A DNA stretch of 64,000 nt, taken from contig JAVTVX010000010.1 of the NCBI GenBank assembly GCA_033439265.1, positions 25,905,056-25,969,055 on the forward strand. Reading direction: 5' to 3'. This document shows positions 26,311-36,578 of the stretch, one piece after another (within the stretch, counting starts at the first letter, position 1; each line of letters starts with the position of its first letter). Both the position numbers and the translations under genes were made by a program. The stretch comes from Dillenia suffruticosa. Lineage: Eukaryota; Streptophyta; Magnoliopsida; Dilleniales; Dilleniaceae. The notes under the pieces are model-generated. The model saw nothing but the letters and a program-made list of their open reading frames with translations. It ran no database searches and was not told the DNA's origin.

Positions 26311-26755
26311 GTTCTTATAAGGCAATTTAGTAGTTATAACCCCTTCTTTAATCCCGTGATTCGGGATACAAATTTCACGTGTAACAAAAAAATGATAAAT
26401 TAATAATGAATTGACCGTTATAAAAAAAAATTAGGTCAGACCCATAAATTGTTATACAATTTATTTCAAAGTCTTTTAATTTTTTTATATTTACAAACCT
26501 TTATCCTTTATGAAATTTTAAAATTAAATTCTATAATATTTTATTACTTCCAAATAGAAAATTAGAAATAAAATAAAATTTTATATTTTTATAAAATTGC
26601 TTTAGCTCCGAGCAGCTCCTAATTTGACCAGCTGGACGAACCAGGGGTATATGAGGAAATTGAATTTTACAGCCCCTCTTTAACTGGTAGTGTACTGCTA
26701 AACAATAAATCCGGCAACTTGCTTTAGCCCCCCCCCCCCACCTTCTCTCTCTCCT

Positions 26756-27907
26756 ATGGCGACCTGCTTCGCTCCCGTTTCGATCTCAGGTTAATTTTCG
26801 ATCCCTTCGCAGCAATTTGATATGACTTTTCTTGCCTTTTGTTCGATTTTTCTTCCATGGTTTTCTTTTCTACAGAGCCACATTTTGATGAATTGGATGT
26901 GCTTATTATCTGCTCTCTTTGTCTCTCTGTTGAAGTATTTCATAAAGCCGTCAACTATGAATCTGAGTTTCTGGATTATACGTTGATTCACTGAGATTGA
27001 AGCCTGAAAAGGGTTTTCTTTCTTTTCCTTTTCTTCTTTGAGCTGGGTTTTGATTTTGTAGTTTTTAATTTGAAATTTGATGGTTTTTGTCAAAATCTTG
27101 ATCTTCTTTTCTCTTATTCAACAAATAGTTTTTTTTTTGTGGGGTGGGGGTTTCTGATGTCTAAAATTTTGATTCTTTTATCGTAGCGTGTATGAGGAAG
27201 AGAAAAGGGTTAGACTTATGGGGATAAAACTTCTTTGGTGGGTTAATATTTGTTAGAGCTATTATTTTTTGATTCAAGATAGGAGCGTAATGGTTGGCTA
27301 TGGTTTTCATTTGAGATAGGTAGAGGTATTTCCTTATAATTATTGATTGACTGGTTTTTTTTTTTTTTTTCCCAGTAGTTTCAAGGTTTAGGATATAGTA
27401 ACATTTATTTTAGAATGTGATTACATGTTCCGTAACACAACATGACTACGAGATTATATTTTCTCATGTCTTTATGGCGTGTGATTGGTGGATGAGTCTT
27501 TTGGAGGACATTACCATTGGATTGTTAAAAGAGGTTGAGAAGCTTTTATCCTAATTTTTTTCCTTGTTTCTATCTTCACACCTAGTACTATTATTCATTT
27601 TCTATATGTATTGTATTTGTGTGAAATAGTAAGTCAGCCTGGTGAACTTGAGGTTGTATTGATTGCTTATTTGATGGCTCCTTTTTGTGGTGCTTATTGC
27701 ATTTTGGATGTAGGTGGATCACACTCTAAGATGTGTGACTTGCGGTCCATGAAGTCTAGTTCATTTGGGAAGACACTAGGATTTGCAAATCAAAGAAAAT
27801 CATTGCAAGTTAAAACTGACCGGAAATTCTCTGTCAGTGCAGAATTCAAGTACCAATATCTTCTCTACATGTATCTTTGTTGATGCAATTACAATTTGTG
27901 TGCATGT

Positions 27908-27943
<36 letters not shown>

Positions 27944-30425
27944 ATTTGTAACTGACATCGCATTAGATAAAGGGTCAAATTTTTTGCCATTTCTAAGCAA
28001 CAGCTTTCTATTTTTGTTTATTTTCGGTTAAAACAGCGAGTGTTATATGTTCCACAATTTTTTGGTTTTCCAATTTGGATTCTGAATGAATACATTTAGC
28101 CAAAAAAAAAAAAAATGGGACTTTGAGAAGATAGTAATTGGCTGTGTTTTTCTGACCTCCCCTTTTTTGGTCCCTACAGTTCGTGCATGCTATAAACTAT
28201 ATAAGTTATCTTGCCTGTGCTGCTCCATCCATGACAATATTAGCACCTAAGGGGCTAAAAACTCTTTTTGTGCAGTAAAGTGTGGATTTTCTTCTTATGA
28301 TCTGTTATTAGAATAATAATAATTTAGAACTTGTACACATACAGTTGTGCTTTTTTTTTTTCATTCTTTGCTTTATATTTATTATAGTTTGTCATCTTTA
28401 AAAGATAAGAAAAGGGTGAATATAATATTAATGTAAGGTTATTAACTTAACATATTAATGCTGAAATCCATGTGTAATCAAGTATTGTCAGTTTCTGAGG
28501 AATGTTGTGCAGGACACTTGATGTCCTAAACCAATCTTTAAGATTGCAAAACAGAGGATAGTAGTTCCTATTTATGATGGACGAAAGCCTCTTTTTATTT
28601 CTTCCTCTCCCCCTTACTTCCTCCTTCCTTGTATCCTTCTCTATTATCAACCTCCATTAAATTTTGGGTTCTACACATGCAAAGTGACAAACATGCACAA
28701 ACCCCTTAAGAGTGTAGAAGTATCCAATCTTCATCATGAATGCAACATTTTTAATGAAAATTTTTATCCCACTTCCTACATGATGTGTTCATCATGAATA
28801 TTTCTGAACTTCTTGAGACTTGGAACATAGCTATTTACGTGTGTTTCAGGTAATGATAGTGAAATCATATTAGAATTATATCTATCCATTCTAAGATTGT
28901 TTCTCTAACATAGTTATGAACTAAGATATCATAGTGGATTGGATCTTAAGATGCTTACTTTCCCATGACTGCCGTTTGTAGCATTACTTTTGTTCAGCTA
29001 AGCTTGGAAAAAAGAATACTATTTCTTTTTGTTATTTCCTTGTCTTTTTTAACTTGTAACCAGTGATGGTGGCAAAGGAGGAGCTGCGGACTTTTTTGCC
29101 GGATTCCTTTTAGGAGGTGCTGTGGGTGGAACTTTAGCATATATATTTGCTCCACAGGTGAGTAGATATCCTTCCCCTATTGTGCATGGTATGGCCTTTT
29201 GCTATGGACCCAACTTCAGTGCAGATCCTTGTATCAAAATTGTGCAACTCTCCCGATTCTGTTGTGTTATACATAAAACATAAGCAGTAAAAGCTTTTAA
29301 AATTCAAACCTAAAGTGTATTTGTCGAATATTGATTGGACAATGTATACAATTAATATTCTAATTTTTCCCTTTTGTGAACACAATGGGTGGTGTGACTT
29401 TTTAGCTTGTGTTTTTGGGAGTCTTTTTAAACCTGTGCAAATTCTATGGCAGGCTAAAATGTTTTGCAAGATGATTAGAAATGAACAAGGTTTTGTTTAT
29501 TTTCAATTAAACCTTTTTCATCTCCATCTTTCACATTGAAATTTTTATTAACAACGTGATTGCACACGACATGAGTAATCGAAATTGAGTTTGTTAGAAT
29601 AGATTAAGATTCCTCTGTCATTGGTAACATAATGTTCTTAGTGCGCATCCACACATGTATGCATTTTTTTTCCTATATAGGTGAAGGAAAAAAGACAAAT
29701 TCATCTGTAATAAAATTAAGAACGTATTTGTGTGGATATTAATGTCCATAAAGTTAAAATTCTGGTCTCCTAAGTTGTTGGTATTGTTTTTTCTTGGATG
29801 GCCTAAATATGACACAGCCTTATACAATTTCTACACGTTTGCCCATGCTTTAGTGCAAGGAAGATTTGTTTATTCTCGATGTATTCTTTGTTTACAATGA
29901 GCAAGTTTTGCCTAGTAAAGATGCTGATGCACTTGCTTGATAGTAACTAGCATGAAGAAGGATGTTATCATTTTTTTTTCTTTTGGTTTCTTTTGTATTG
30001 TGCTAATTACATTGTAATTAATGTTGCTATTTTGTGGATTTGTCTTTCCTTAATTCATTTTCTTTCTTTTTTTTGTTGGGCCCCTGGGGGGGGGGGGATA
30101 CAGATCAGGAGATCCTTGCTAATTGAGGATGAATATGGCTTTCAAAGGGCCAGGCGTCCCATGTATTATGATAAAGGTTTGGAGGTGAGATAAGTCACAG
30201 AATATCCCTTGCGGTTAGACACACTCTTGTGTTGCTCCTTCCTTTTTGGGTTCTAAACTGTTTCTGTTATTGTGCTTCTGAAAGCAGAAGACCAGGCAGA
30301 CTTTGAATGCAAAAGTAAATCAGCTCAATAATGCGATTGACAATGTATCCTCACGCTTGAGAGGTGGCAATAGTGCACCTTCAGTACCAATTGAAACCGA
30401 TCCTGGAGTTGAAGCTACCATGTAA
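26756..30425 (+). CDS. Small plastid membrane protein, YtxH-like segment
   Basis: Five exons: 26756-26789, 27714-27849, 29064-29157, 30104-30184, 30288-30425. They join in frame to 160 aa. Seen: Ser/Lys/Arg-rich N-terminus like a chloroplast transit peptide (MATCFAPVSIS, SSSFGKTLGFANQRKS); one glycine-rich hydrophobic segment at residues 66-87 (DFFAGFLLGGAVGGTLAYIF) followed by AP and basic residues, the pattern of YtxH-type membrane anchors; a charged helical C-terminus (TLNAKVNQLNNAIDNVSSRL). It resembles the Arabidopsis At5g16660/At3g02900 proteins of chloroplast membranes, whose biochemical role is unknown to me. Neighbour order supports that match. Function is not inferred further. Confidence 0.82.
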
Positions 30426-30708
30426 GACTTGCTTCTGTAGTTTTCTATTGAGTTTGTGGAAAAATTCCATCTTGACCGGATTTTGAAAATCAAAGCAGCT
30501 GATTCTATTTGCGCTGGCATAAGGATTGTCTTGTAGACCAAATAATACATGTAAATTGCGCTTGAGCTTCAAACCTTTTGCATTACTCTCCCATTTGATT
30601 TTGTATTTGATTTCGTTGTTAATAATCTGAATGTACTAATTATGGTGCTTTATAACCACTTCTTTGTCCTTAATTTGTCTTTCACAAGAATCAGCTTGTC
30701 TTTCCTCC

Positions 30709-30738
30709 TTCCCTCCCTCCCTCCCTCCCTCCCTCCCT

Positions 30739-30816
<78 letters not shown>
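30709..30816. repeat. Compound (CCCT)n(CT)n microsatellite
   Basis: About nine CCCT units (30709-30745) run directly into about 36 CT units (30745-30816), 108 bp of pure pyrimidine strand, about 280 bp past the plastid gene stop. Homopurine-homopyrimidine mirror tracts of this length can form triplex DNA. Confidence 0.95.
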
Positions 30817-30817
<1 letters not shown>

Positions 30818-30968
30818 ATGACATGTTCATTTGCAATTGATCTCAAATGGATGTCCCTGTATGCACTAACCTCTTTGACTGATATTAGGAGTTAGTCGAT
30901 GATTATAAGGTTGGGTTTGCATATGGGTTCTGAAGTGAATTTTTGTTTCATTCTAGTGTATAAAATCC

Positions 30969-30997
30969 TTAAGTCCATTTCTCTGAAATGGACTTAA
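30969..30997. repeat. Perfect 13-bp hairpin between convergent genes
   Basis: Stem TTAAGTCCATTTC, loop TCT, then the exact complement. There is no T-run as in bacterial terminators. It could be a foldback fragment or a 3'-end structure. Confidence 0.6.
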
Positions 30998-31562
30998 ATC
31001 TAGAACATTACCTGAGACTTGTTACATGACATGCAAGAGATGGTGGAATTAGAATAGACATCCATAATAGTCTAAAGAGAACGAATTCTACATTTTCTTA
31101 AGTGTTACCTGAAGAACCAATTGTTAAGTCTGAAAATGTACTTTTTTGAGTCTGAAAACATACTTGATGAGATGGTGCCAATTTGTATACTTGGACCAAT
31201 TCTTGTTGAATTATACCATCACCATTTGTTTTGAAAACTTCTCCCCTTTAAGGAGAAGGGAAAAAGCTTAGAGGAATTAGTGTTCCTTTTCATCTTTTAT
31301 CAGGTTCGGGTGTAATAGTATTTTTTCCCATCTTGAGAAAGGAAAAACAGAAACTAATAACGTAACAGTTGGTGTATCAAAAGGTAGGGCTATTGTCATT
31401 TATTTAATTTAGTTGTGTGACATTCACTTCATATTACAGCCAATGTTTGGGTTCTTGGATAGAGGAGACAAATGCCTTCTCCAACTCGAAGCTAAACCAA
31501 ATCAAAAGATAGGCCTCTTTCACCCTGTTTGTCTAGCAAAATTAGACAACTAACAATGCCTC

Positions 31563-33242
31563 TTAGATGTTGACAAGGACCTTGACACAATCTGGCTGCT
31601 TCAATAGCTCAAATGACTTGTTCACCTCAGCTAGTGAAACTTCATGAGTCAAGAGTTCGTTGAGATTAATCTCCTGTTCAATGATAAAGGAAGAAGACAA
31701 GGGTGAACATTACCTGTGGCACGTTAGATGAGTTACAACTACCTGACAATTAGCTAGTGGACTTACCTTATTCATGCATTTGTCTATTACAAAATTGAGG
31801 TCAGTTTTGGGTTTGATTCCCCCAAATACAGAACCCTTCACTGATCTACCGGTTAAGAGGGCTAGAAAATTGATCTCCACTGTCTTTGAGTGACCTGCAC
31901 CTATTGCAAAGGTCGCACCTTTTCCCTGTTTCAACCATTACCCCAAGCACAAAAATCATGTTAGTATGTTTTGGACATACAAGGTATATCAATGTTTCTT
32001 TCTTTATTATTGTTTTTCAAAAAAAATGGTTTTCTTTTTCTAAGTTGTATACTGTTTACATACCACTTTAGTTGACTCAATGCATTGATTGATCAAGGGA
32101 GTATAACCAGTGCACTCGAACGCATAGTCCACACCCAGTCCTCCTGTCAAGTCCTTGATTACTTCGGAAATCGGCTTGTCATGCTTTTCTGGATTTATGA
32201 AATCAGTCATTCCAAATGCTTCCCCTTTTGCTGCCTTCATCCAGTTTTTATCAATGCCTATAATTCTAGTGGCCCCGCTCACTCGTGCTCCCTCCACTGC
32301 CTGTATTTTCTCATGATCAAGCACATGAACCACTTGTAAAACATTAAGCAATCACATGGAAAATCTACGGAAGGGATAGGCCACTCAGCTAAAAAAAAGC
32401 AACCTATACTTGGTTTATCTTGCTCGTCCCTTTGACAGAGTCCAATTGCCTTTTTAGCCGGCTTGATTAGTTTTTGACACTAATTTTTTTTCATATAATC
32501 AGGATATGAATTATTGCCTGAATGTCAAATTAATTTGTTAATCAAAAGAAAAGATCAATCGGAAAGATGTCTAGAGTTTGAAAATGGTGCATACCCCCAA
32601 GCCAACAGTGCCAAGACCAAAAACAGCGACACTTGAGCCCTTCTCAACCTTAGCTTCCTTCCAAGTTGCTCCAAACCCGGTCGAAAACCCACATGAAATG
32701 AAGCTTGCATGAGCTAGAGGAAGTTTCGGGTCGATCGTAACCACATAGTTGGAGTCTATCACGCCATACTCGGCCCATGTTGAGCAACTAAGAAATTGGT
32801 ACAATGTTTGACCTTGAACTCTCATTCTCGAGTTACCATCAGGCATTAGACCATTAGATAGCAGATGATACTTGAGACACAAATTTGTCTTTCCAGAGGT
32901 ACAATTCTCACATAATTTGCATTCTCCTAAATATGTTGGAATAACAATATCTCCGACTTTCAAATCTGTGACACCTTCACCGACGCTCTCGATCTCTCTG
33001 TTGAAAATGAGTTGGGTCAAATTGGAATTCGTTTGGAATCGTAAGATCAATAGAATTCTTGCTGAGAAGTTATCAATTTAGAGGTTAGTAGTTTCCATTC
33101 AATGGATTGCGTCCTACTACTTTATTAGGCCTATTAAGCCAGAAGAGTTTGGGACCAAAAAAGGAAGAATACCTCTAGATGATAATCAGGGCAATGACCC
33201 ATTAATAGAATAGGTCCAGTAGTCGTTCTGTGTCTTTCGTTT

Positions 33243-33285
<43 letters not shown>

Positions 33286-34153
33286 TTGCTCTTAAAAAAG
33301 TTTATGATTTTGGAAATGCCCTACAATATTATATATTTTTCTAATTAAAAAAAAATACTACAATTAAAATAAAAATTAAATGTAAGAAGAGTAGAGGAGG
33401 GCACATAGAGCAGATAATGCTTGTGCAGGCATATTTATATTAATTATACATAGGTATCAATTCATGCCAACAGATTCCACAGGAAACTCGACAAGCAAAA
33501 TAACTTACAAATTAGGGTTCGATTCGTTCAATATCAATTCCATACAAGGACATATATGAGAATTTAAGCAGGACGAATCTAATGTTAGTCTAGCGAAACT
33601 ACGTACATACCAACCACCAGTTCACCTCGGTGGCAATGTCCAATTCCTCTACTTTAACCTAAAATGTCTGTGTGGGTGTGTGTGTTTTTGGGGGGAAGGG
33701 GGTAGAGAGAGAGAGAGGGAGAAGGGATTACCCAACACCTTCATGACCGAGAACTCGAGGAAAAAGAGGCTGAAAAATCAAATACAAATCCAATAAATTT
33801 TAACAAACAAACGCTCTCATAAGTTAAACCTTAAAACTATTTGAGAGAGAGAGAGAGAGAGAGAGAGGTAGAAGATGGGGATCACTAACAATTGGGAAAC
33901 CATTTTGACAAATGATGTCCGAGTGGCACAAGCTTGCACAAAGCATCTTCAGCCTGACTTCTCCTGCTTTTGGCGGATCTACCTCTATTTCCTCCACCTT
34001 TACCGGCTCCCCTGCCCCCCAACAAACAGCAGCTAGAGGAGAGAGAGGGAGAGAGTTAAAAATTGATTAATTTCAAATAGTTTCTGAGATTTCATGAAAG
34101 AGAGAAAAAAAAAAAAGTTAAATACCTTTGCATGTTATGACTTGTGGAGACAT
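31563..34153 (-). CDS. Zinc-dependent alcohol dehydrogenase-like protein
   Basis: Seven exons on the minus strand: 34153-34126, 34032-33890, 33769-33732, 32997-32595, 32300-32064, 31925-31767, 31673-31563. They join in frame to 372 aa, close to the family's 375-390. Seen: start [12 protein letters not shown]; catalytic zinc ligands C45 (CASLCHSD), H66 (GHEGVG) and C172 (SCGFSTG); structural zinc ligands C96, C99, C102, C110; Rossmann motif GLGTVG at 197-202 and the acidic D of GID that selects NAD. All key residues are present, so the enzyme should be active as a cytosolic medium-chain NAD-dependent dehydrogenase. It resembles plant 'ADH-like' proteins such as At5g42250; the substrate is unknown. 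A relic of a second copy lies about 500 bp upstream. Confidence 0.92.
33249..33281. repeat. (TA)n microsatellite in ADH intron 3
   Basis: About 16 TA units inside the intron between exons 3 and 4 of the dehydrogenase gene. Confidence 0.95.
33843..33867. repeat. (GA)n in ADH intron 2
   Basis: About 12 GA units just past the exon 2 donor of the minus-strand gene, which reads them as a CT-rich tract. Confidence 0.95.
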
Positions 34154-34270
34154 GGCTGTAGGAAATGGAAATCTCCTGCAGATCCGAAGGTGGTGTATGT
34201 GTTTCTGATCTTTTGGCGAATGATGCAAGATGGGTTGGGACAGGGAGCTGCAAGAGACCACTCCACCCTT

Positions 34271-34280
34271 GTTATATGCA
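34271..34280 (-). promoter_or_regulatory. Candidate TATA box for the ADH-like gene
   Basis: Minus strand reads TGCATATAAC about 120 bp before the ATG. Transcription starting 25-30 bp downstream would give a leader of about 90 nt, a normal length. Confidence 0.35.
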
Positions 34281-34646
34281 ACAAATGTATTGCACCAGCC
34301 CACAAACCATGACTTGATTTGATTGTCAAATGTATCTTTCTTTGTGATCCATTCACAATGCTCCTATCCTATCTGGTTTTTTGCTGTCAACTTAATATTA
34401 TTTTTTTCTTTCTTTGAGCTTTAATTGACTATCTCTGTTTTAATTATTAATAAAGTTTGAAAGCCTCCACTCCACCCGCTCTTGGAGATTGCCCTCACTC
34501 CTTGGAAACCTCACCTCAGAGATACGTATCTGTATTTTAGTTTGATTCTTTTAAATATTGATAAAACGGCTTATTCAATATTCATGAAATTAGATTGTAA
34601 TCGAAAAATACTCTTCTTTCGCCTAATTTATTTTATTAAGCAAAAT

Positions 34647-34715
34647 CATACACACAAGGAAGCTATGGCTCTTAGACGTTGACATGGATCTTGACACGAT
34701 CTGGCTTGTTCAATG
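34647..34715 (-). pseudogene. Relic 3' end of a second ADH-like gene
   Basis: On the minus strand a 14-codon stretch ending in TAA reads LNKPDRVKIHVNV, matching the end of the neighbouring gene ([14 protein letters not shown]) with about 85% base identity. Similarity extends weakly into the 3' flank (AGCAAAAT...CTCTTAGA). Nothing upstream of it is recognisable as ADH, so this is a terminal fragment of a lost tandem copy. Confidence 0.75.
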
Positions 34716-35449
34716 AAAAAATGGGGAAGAAGGGTAGGCTGAGCATTACTTTGTAGACTAATGAAACTTTTTTTTTCTCAGTGAAATAATTTTTTAAAAT
34801 TTTTTTTCGCTATTTTTAAATATCGAACTCGAAATATTTGATTAAAAGAATTCGATAAAATTAGAAGAACAAACTGATATTATAATTGGCCAATGGATGA
34901 GGAAAACAAATGGGGAAGAAGGACGAAGAAGAAGGTTGGGTGGAAGAAAGATCATTTCTTTATTTGTTATTTGAAACCTTAAAATCTCTAACTCTGCCCG
35001 TAGAAATTGAAGAAGGGGGGGGGGGGGGATGGAGAAAACTTTAGGAAGTAGTGTTAATGGAAGAGGGTAATTTGTTAAAGTTATTAACTTGAAGGGGGGA
35101 AATTGTAAATATTGAAATTACCTATAGCAATTTGAAAAATAGTCAAATCACATGAGGATATTTTATAATTATATGGTGATTTTTTTATAGATAAAAATAA
35201 AAATACTGATGTTTTAGTCGTCATTTTAACTTAGAAAAGAAAAAACAATAAGATATATAGAATTGGTCAGAATTTGTCAATTTTGGAGGCTGGGAATTAA
35301 CAAAGACTCAGCCTTCTATTATTGACGGATGGGAGCTAAAATTTGAATCTTTTGAAATTAAAAAAATTGTAGGATTTAATTACAAAGCTAATTTAGCCGG
35401 CAATCCTAGTTGTTGTGTTCAATTGTTACTAGGTAATTTTTTATGGTAC

Positions 35450-35566
<117 letters not shown>

Positions 35567-36092
35567 GTTTGTGAAGATGTCTGGTGTAAAAAAAAATGTT
35601 AGGTTTTTTATTTAAAATTTAAATTTAAAATTTTAAAAAAAATTATATTAAAAGAATTCTACGGCAGGCATAAATTATGCAAGTAATATACTAAAAATAG
35701 TCAAATTATACTAAAAAAAAAATTATGCAAGTAATATAACTATTACTTGCATGAGAAAATTAGGATCGATTCAAAATTAATATAGGGACCATATTTGGGA
35801 AAATCAAAATCAGTTTAATTGAAAATTTTTAATTATTGACTTAATGATTATCTAAGTTAGAGAAATTTTATTTCTATTTATAAAATTTTATATTTTCTGT
35901 AAAATTTTTTTTTTAAATTATAAATTAAGATATCAGAAATTTCTGAACACTTTAAGAATATGTATTGGTATTGTCAACCCCTGACTAACCAGTTCTGGTT
36001 GTCTTTTACTAAAGTCGTTCTCCTTGAAATTTAGGAATAGGTTGAAATAGATGAAAAAATGATTATTATTTTTGGGTTTTTGGATATGAAAA

Positions 36093-36094
<2 letters not shown>

Positions 36095-36146
<52 letters not shown>

Positions 36147-36168
36147 GGGAGAGAGAGAGAGGGAGAGG
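36095..36168. repeat. (GA)n microsatellite with GGGA interruptions
   Basis: About 74 bp of GA with three GGGA interruptions, about 410 bp before the J-protein ATG and 40 bp before two G-boxes. GAGA-rich elements are known binding sites of plant BBR/BPC proteins. Confidence 0.95.
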
Positions 36169-36207
36169 ATGACGTGGACATCAAGGGAGTCACAACTGAA
36201 GATTAAA

Positions 36208-36235
36208 CACGTGAGGGTGGTGCACTTTGCACGTG
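36208..36235 (+). promoter_or_regulatory. Pair of G-boxes upstream of the J-protein gene
   Basis: CACGTG cores at 36208-36213 and 36230-36235, 22 bp apart (about two helical turns), between the GA array and the CT-rich leader. The pair suits cooperative bZIP or bHLH binding on the same DNA face. Function is inferred from motif and place. Confidence 0.5.
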
Positions 36236-36578
36236 CTGGTTTCAAAACTCCTGTTTGTTCCCGACATCCGTTTATGATATTTTCTACGATTATTCCATTT
36301 CTTTCTCTCTCTCTCTCGTCTCTCTCTCTACCTACTCACCTAAATTTCGACCACAGAATCCATAAACCTGGACCCTCACTTTCCATTTTCCTCAAATTTT
36401 CTTTTTTTTTTCTAAGATTTTCTCTTCGACTTCACCAAAATATCGGTGGCAAAAAAACAAAAGGGAAAAATTCACTTGTCACTATTTATTTATTTGTTTG
36501 GGGTTCCGTCTTCAAAGCAAAATTTTCTATCAATGAAGTTTGTACTTGTCTGGTCTGGTGTGTCTATAACCACTACAA

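Larger units (their letters stand above)
23786..26755. other. PHD gene 3' UTR and intergenic region
   Basis: The PHD mRNA probably ends between about 24.0 and 24.5 kb; AATAAA-like sequence occurs near 24498. A moderate-GC patch at 24775-24990 looks like a plant promoter or leader (CT-rich, CCACGTCGAC) but no gene follows it. A CT run lies at 25253-25279. Bases 25922-26310 may be a decayed DNA-transposon remnant. The last 50 bases before 26756 are a C-run and CT-rich leader for the next gene. Confidence 0.5.
30426..31562. other. Convergent intergenic region
   Basis: The 3' ends of the plastid protein gene (+) and the alcohol dehydrogenase gene (-) face each other across 1.1 kb. It contains a long CCCT/CT microsatellite and a 13-bp perfect hairpin. 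No open frame of interest. Confidence 0.6.

Noticed and set aside
30636-30836. Frame with a long Arg-Glu and Gly-Gly-Arg-Glu repeat
   Set aside because: A pure product of the CCCT/CT microsatellite.
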